From NCBI GenBank assembly GCA_022266195.1, contig WHVY01000001.1, positions 12,090,001 through 12,154,000 on the forward strand: a DNA stretch of 64,000 nucleotides, given 5' to 3'. Source of the DNA: Tetranychus cinnabarinus (Eukaryota; Arthropoda; Arachnida; Trombidiformes; Tetranychidae). The notes under the pieces were generated by a model. That model saw only the letters and a list, made by a program, of their open reading frames with translations. It did no database searches and was not told the origin of the DNA. The first letter of the stretch is position 1, and each line of letters opens with the position of its first letter. Both the position numbers and the translations under genes were made by a program. Shown in pieces: positions 57,547 to 64,000 of the stretch.

Positions 57547-60500
57547 CTGAGTGGTGTAAATACAATTAATCAACATTGGATATTTTTAGTTGCTTAATTG
57601 ACCAAGTCTGTGCAGTCAGTAAGGTTATGAATTGTGTTTGGTCAGTTGAAACTCTTTAATGTCAATGATTACAATAAAAAACCATATAAACTGTAATAGG
57701 TTTTTATCATCATGAAAAGTGAGGTCAACAGTTAACCGTCCAAAAGTGTACACTTATTCAAAAAAAGTGTGAAATATCCATTTTAATGAAACTGTTAGTG
57801 ATCTAGAAAACTATTAACCGTAAACAACAAAAAAGAGCCTTTTGATTGATTTACTGATTGATGTCTTCTCACCTTTGATTGCTTCCCAATCATAATGGTT
57901 GGTACCTTTGATCAGTGGCAGTTGATAATGCCAAGGCTATGAATCAGGATAGGAATCAATGGGGAAACATTTTAACTCTAAAAGCAAGTTAATCATCTGA
58001 TGAAACTGATTTAGATAGATCATGTTTTCATGTTGATTGCTTCCAATACAATCTTCAGTTCAACTAATGGTCACGCAATAATCCAATAATTGTAGGACGA
58101 TTAACCGATGATGACTTATTGTTCAACCTGTCTACTAATAGCAATGATAACTTACTCAACCAGCCAACTTAAAAATTGAACAATCATTAGTTTATATCCA
58201 TTGAGCTATTTGTATTAGCAAAAAAGCCTTAAATTTACATTTTTATCAAATTTTCAACAGCAACACATTGTTAATCAAATCATTTAAAGGCCTTTCAACT
58301 GCTTTACATTACCATAAATTACTAATTGTAATAACAAGTTAACCTTTGCTTGACAAAAGCTCACAATTATTATTAACTAATAGAGATGATTTAAATTTAT
58401 AAATAACCAGTGAAAGTACAAATAATGTTAACATTTGGTGAGATGAAAATCTTGAAATTGTACCAGTTTTAGTGAACCTTTCAAAGTTTGATTAGTTGAT
58501 GATTGGCATTGTATGATCATCATCTTGATCCATCACTAATTCAGGCCAAATCGAGACCCTTAATCGTTACTTTAGCTTCTAAATCAGTATTATTATCACT
58601 TCTTCATTTTCAATTATCAATTTCATCTTTTCACATGTCACTCTTCAATATTTAATTTTACCGTCAAGATGATGATCTAGTAATTATTTAGTCAACTGAA
58701 AACCGATAATAAAGGTTGATTAACCTATTGAAGGATCCATCAAAGGTTGACCATAAAACCCAAGAAATGACCACTATTTGGCTAACTTGCTGTTCAACTT
58801 AACCATTTTTAACCATTCATTTCAATTGATCCCATGAATTGAAATTGAAATACTTTCTGTGCTGATTCTAAGCTGATCATGTTTCAATGATAATCTTTCA
58901 ACACGCAATTTAATCTCTTGAAATGTCGATTCCTGTTGAGCGTAGGTTAAGTCTCAATTTACCTTGAAGATAGACTATTATTTAAGTTTAAAATTGTAAT
59001 CTGAATAAAATGAATTCAATTTTTTACTGAAAGTGAAATCTGTTTTCACGAAAATCAGAAAAGGAAGATTATTCACAATCAAATTATCCGGAATCTTTGA
59101 AATTTAATAGCAATTTCTTGTATTCCTCAATCAGATTTGAAAGTATTAAATATTTTCTCCTTTTCGTGCGTCAAAACTCATCAAACTTGTATTTATAACA
59201 ACAATCAAACAAATTATTTTAATACATTAACATGCCAACCAACAGTATAATTAAATTGTTACCTTCATTGTGCATTGTCATAACAACATTTCGTGTTGGA
59301 CAATCAATATCCAACAAAATCTCAGCTGATTTTCAACTTAATTTTCATTTCATTTTCATTCTTCTCTTCACTCAAATGTCTTTCAATTTGTAAGCCTAAA
59401 TTCGTGACTAAATCACACTCAGTAATTGTAATTAGCTATTTGATTACAACGAAAGGGTAAAAAATTAAAGTCAAAATTAATGGACTTACATTGAAAAACC
59501 ATTAGACTTAACCACGACTCAGTTCATGTTTTGCTCAACTGTTATTGCCTTTTCCTAACAATTTACTCAACTATTAGGATTACCATTAACATGTAAAGTA
59601 TAATTTCATCTGAACCTGTTATTGATTTTTTCAGCTCATATTCAAATGATTACATCTATTTTTGATGGTTACATGAAAATGATGGTGAAAAAGATAACCT
59701 TGATTCTCAATTTTTTGTCAACAATTTAAAAAATGAACATTCCAGGTCATTAGATTGATCAAGCGATAAGTTATGACAAGGAAAACAAGATTTATATTGT
59801 CGATAATGAAACAGATTAATTAGATCTCACCATGATTAAGGACAATTAGTGAAACCTTTTCTCATCACCAATCAACAGCAAAAGGTAAAATGTTACCAAT
59901 GAATGAATCTTCAATTTCTTGAGCTTTTTTGCTTCTCTTCATTTCAACATTATTCAATCATAACTATCATAACACGATAATCATGAAAATGATGTAAAAA
60001 TTGAAATTCCTAAAGTATGACCTCAATCAAATGAACCATTGAATTTGATATCGAAAGTTGAATGGAAACCTTGAATGAGAACAAAAATTCATTTGTTTCT
60101 CATCCAACTAGACGTTAAACTGTGTTACAACAATCAACTTTATTCAAATGAAATTTCCCATGTTAATTGTTATCCAACTATCACAATAGTGTGTCTTCAA
60201 GGACTTAGATGGAAAACAATTTAACCTTTTTTTGATGAATTATATTTTAATTGTATTTCTGATAATTATTAGTCGCAAGATGAAGATGCTTCAACGAGTT
60301 GAATTCAAGGTTTGAAATACAACCAAAAGTGACTGTTTGTTGATTTGAAGTTTATTTACATAATATTCAGAAAAAGTATAATCTTAAGTGGAAAATTGAC
60401 TGTTATCATGATAATGATGAATATGAATATCATCTTCCTGATGTTGAAACAGTCTAAATTATAATCGGCAATCACGTTCATGAGTCAATGAAAACATTGA

Positions 60501-63500
60501 AGGGAAAAGTTAAACAATGTTAATCAAAGTGACCCGATTTTCATGATATATTTCATGTCATTCTGGTTGCTATGATTAACCGGAAACATTAACATTATCT
60601 TATATAAATATCATTGGAATCAACTGAGAAAAAAAGAGAGAGAAACAATGAAATTTCCTGTTCTTTTCGCTTCTTCTCGTTATTAGATTACAATTTAGGT
60701 CGACATTTGTTTGCTATGAATATTGATTGTTAATCATTCCTAATAATGTCGTTACATTTCAAATATGAGATGAACTCTAAAATCGTCGAAATTTGGTTTT
60801 GCTGAAAACTCGATATTTTGTTGATTTTCAAAATGGACAAAATAGACTTGAGCAAAGTCTTGGATTGACTTTGATCTTTTGCTAATCGAAACTGATTGTA
60901 TCTTGAAATGTTCAAACAACTCATCAGTTACTTGATTGACTTTTGGCATTCATGATACACTTTGAGTGGAAAATCAATCATTTGATGATTGCCAAGTATC
61001 AATGGTAACAATCAGTTGAAAATGAGTGAAAAACACTTAAATTAAACGCTCAACTATTCAATAACGGACTGATTGTCAGATTTAATTGTTCAATACTGTT
61101 TTAACCGTTATTTTCAAAATGATTATCACTTCTTTAAGCCTAAAATATTGTTCACCTTAACTGATAAGTTCATAAACTGATTCACTTTGATCAATCTTGA
61201 ATCAAGCCTTTTTCCTGGCTCATCTTCACTTCATTTACCAATTGTAATGCAACAATTTGTTCAACTAATTGCGAGCTAATTTTAAACACGCAAACACAAT
61301 TTTTTAAAATGTTACACTTTCTCATTCCTTGACTTTGCATGTTTACAAAAGCTTTATATAAACGTTAATCATAACCATTTTATTGTCCTTAATATTTTGA
61401 CTCTACATTTATCTTAATAGTCCTTTAATTGTTTAACTATCCAAGCCTTTGACTGTACCATCAAAATATCATAATTGTGTTGATCATTTGTTGATTTAAG
61501 AAAGCAAATGACAAAAATGAAAATATTGACAAAAGACAACTGGCAACAATTTTTCCTCAACTGAATCATTTGAATAACTAAGCTTTACAGCAATTTGAAT
61601 AGCTGCTTGAAATAATGAAAATTATAACGCTTTCATGGTTTTGTTTCACTTTTTTCACACTCACAGCCATTAATTGTACAACAACAATCTGTTTGAATCT
61701 GGACATTTGATTGCCAAAAAAGGATTCAAATGTTTCCCAAAGGTTGTTGTTGCTATTAAGAGACTTATTGAATGGCTGATTAACTAATTGTGAAATAATC
61801 ATAATAAATTGAGTTATCAAGTGAAAAGATTCACTTGACTTGAAGCAACAAAATAAGGCCAAAAGAGCTAAAAGTATTATCTTTTCTTGGCAAATCAACA
61901 ACATTGATCAGGAAGTTAAATTAACCATTAATTGTGAATCGAGTTGATTAAACCCATAGAAAGATGAACAATTTATTAAGATTGATTGTTTAAAATGATC
62001 AACTTAGCAAGAAAAGTCAACAGTCAAATGGTTTGTTTCCAGCAAAATGTTGATATAATGAGGAACCTCAATTTAGATTAGGTGTGTTAGGTGTGATTAC
62101 TTTTAATGATAACAATTTGATTTTTCAACTTGATTACAATTTGGGTGGAGAGTAATTGCCATTAGATTGTAATGAAAGAAAACAAATCAATAAATTATGC
62201 TGATCATTGAATGTTTCAAGGATATTTTGCTATCAAATCTGTTTTGCCTCAATTTTATTAACAATTCAGTGAAATTCAATTTTTTTCAAACAATCAGTTT
62301 ACCAGCTGAGTCTAGAGTTTGAATTTGAATTTACAATCGATGCTTTTGATTAGTTAATCACGTCTTTGTATAAATTCATGAACAATTGATACTTGGGTTT
62401 TGAAGAGACTTAACCTCACAAATCGGGTTTTCACTGTTGATGGGTTAACATTGTTCAATAATGATTGTAATCAAGTAAGAAGTGAGTTTGTAAACAATTT
62501 ACTTCATTGACAAATTAAACAATGTTTACGAGAATGATTTATGTTGAGTAAATTAAGATGGGAAATAAACATGATTGTAATCAACTTATTTTCATTGTTA
62601 TTTACCTCGTGACAATCAGGTGTGTGTTTGCCAAAATTATCATAATTTTGTTCTCACTTTATACTGATTGCTGTTAAATCGTGACAATTTATTTTCATTT
62701 TTAGTTAATCAACAACCAGAATCATGACTCTGTTGTTTGTAACCATCTTGACTGCTACTTGATGGTCAAGTTTTTGTCAACAAAAGTAGTTGATGAGATT
62801 TATTACGATTTAATGATTAGCTATTAGAGTTGAGATCAGCTGGACAACTCTAATTTTTGTGCTTCAATAATGGGTTTCTTTGTATTTGATAGCAATTTTT
62901 ATTGATTCAATGATACTGGACAGACTATTTTTGGTTCAACTTATAATTATAATCATAATTGCTTTGATTATCATGAAATTTATAACCTGAAAGTCTGCAC
63001 TTTTCAATAAATGCTGTTGTTTCAGTTTTAAAATCTGGATGAAGTGAAAAAATGAATAAATTTTTAATTGTTTGCTCTTATTTATTGGCTTTTTAATATT
63101 ATCTGATAATCTTGATTTGCCTTTAAATGAACTGAAAACACCTAAAAGCAATTCTTGATTTTTTCATATTCAGGGCATCATTGAGTTTTAATTTAAATGT
63201 GAAAGTGTAATATTCTGATGATGATGGCGATAATTTGTTATTTAATCAATCATCAACTGTAACCTTTTGGTGTTGATCTTGTTTATAATAGCCAAATCAT
63301 GAATTGTTTTTTTCTGGTTAATACAAAAATGGCAATTTAGATTAACTTTATCCATTTTCGTGATCATTATTAAGGGTCAACTTTTGTATCCATTAAGTGG
63401 TCAGGAAATTTTGATTGTAGTCTACTGTTTAAGGAGCACTCTTGTCATCACTATCAAAATGGTCATTACTATAATCATTGTTTTAAAAATTAGTTCAATT

Positions 63501-64000
63501 TGATTATTTTACAAACTATAAAATAATCTAAAGTTTATTATTACTTCCTTAATCCATAAGTGATTCCTTGACTATCCCAAAGTATTGAAATGTTGAATTA
63601 TCTTTTCATCGAGTCATCTAAAAGTCTCATAACATGTTATTATATTTTGATATTTCATTACTTCAATCGTGGCTTAGTGATTAAATAACATACACTGGTA
63701 ATTTACAAGATATTTAATTTACACAATATACTTAAATTGTTGATTGATTGATAGAAATTTATAAATAAAATCAGTAATTAGTTCATTTTGAATTGACCGC
63801 CAGAAGAGATTTTGCCTCCAAAAGCTGTCTGATATTGTTGTGAGTATCGATAGATTTGAATATCATTAGTTTGTTTTAATACAATTTACGTATTGAGCTT
63901 TGAAATGTATTAATGTTTAAACAAATTTACATAATTAAACGTATTTTTTTGGTTATTTGTCACTCATTTGGGTTAATTATCTTTGCAGTGTAATTACACT

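Larger units (their letters stand above)
56579..64000 (+). other. Long intron of the Ral-like gene, or gene desert
   Basis: This stretch starts with a splice donor (GTTAGTATG) and runs at least 7.4 kb with no recognisable coding exon on either strand. The longest frames (about 60-108 codons) look random. It contains GC-rich hairpins at 57241-57292 and 57476-57546. The remainder is uniform AT-rich sequence to the window edge. Confidence 0.55.

Noticed and set aside
1..64000. tRNA genes
   Set aside because: I looked for B-box-like GGTTCGA words; the few hits fall in coding sequence or in the transposon and lack an A box or cloverleaf partner. A tRNAscan-SE run would settle it.

Overview
This window is arthropod nuclear DNA, most likely from a mite, though the species cannot be fixed from sequence alone. 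The genes are AT-rich and split by mostly short GT-AG introns. One array of the arthropod telomere pentamer (TTAGG/CCTAA) is present. The left third carries a tandem family of nose-resistant-to-fluoxetine-like (NRF) acyltransferases, a family I recall as expanded in mites and ticks. No tRNA, rRNA, CRISPR or bacterial-type operon was seen. Exon joins were worked out by eye from splice signals, and codon phase was checked across every junction.

Region 1 (1-18.6 kb) is a young segmental duplication. Three NRF-like genes lie on the minus strand. Copy 1 is cut by the left window edge and holds a 2.25 kb Mutator-like insertion in intron 3. Copies 2 and 3 are complete (741 and 739 aa). Copies 2 and 3 each sit head-to-head with a small secreted two-cysteine peptide gene. 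The repeated unit ends inside MCM6: the right unit runs into the real MCM6 gene, the left one leaves a truncated MCM6 5' fragment. Hairpin MITEs and older repeats are nested in NRF intron 1.

Region 2 (18.4-25.4 kb) is a compact housekeeping run: MCM6 (+), a TFAM-like mitochondrial HMG protein (+), AASDHPPT-type phosphopantetheinyl transferase (-) and triosephosphate isomerase (+).

Region 3 (25.4-33.6 kb) is gene-poor. It holds two MITE-like elements, one of which encloses a telomeric CCTAA array, a small secreted Gly/Trp-rich peptide gene with a decayed duplicate of its last exon, and a FLYWCH zinc-finger/coiled-coil gene (-).

Region 4 (33.6-54 kb) is conserved again: a PTPN9/MEG2-like phosphatase (+), PCMT (-), INTS6 (+), ERH (-), UQCRQ (+), cornichon (-), a LITAF-domain protein (-) and an MCMDC2-like protein (-). 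The palindrome TGGCGCCA recurs in the gaps between these genes, and E2F-like sites lie upstream of MCM6 and the MCMDC2-like gene.

Region 5 (54-64 kb) holds the first two coding exons of a Ral-like small GTPase with an unusual N-terminal extension. They are followed by at least 7.4 kb without recognisable coding sequence, probably one long intron containing GC-rich hairpins.
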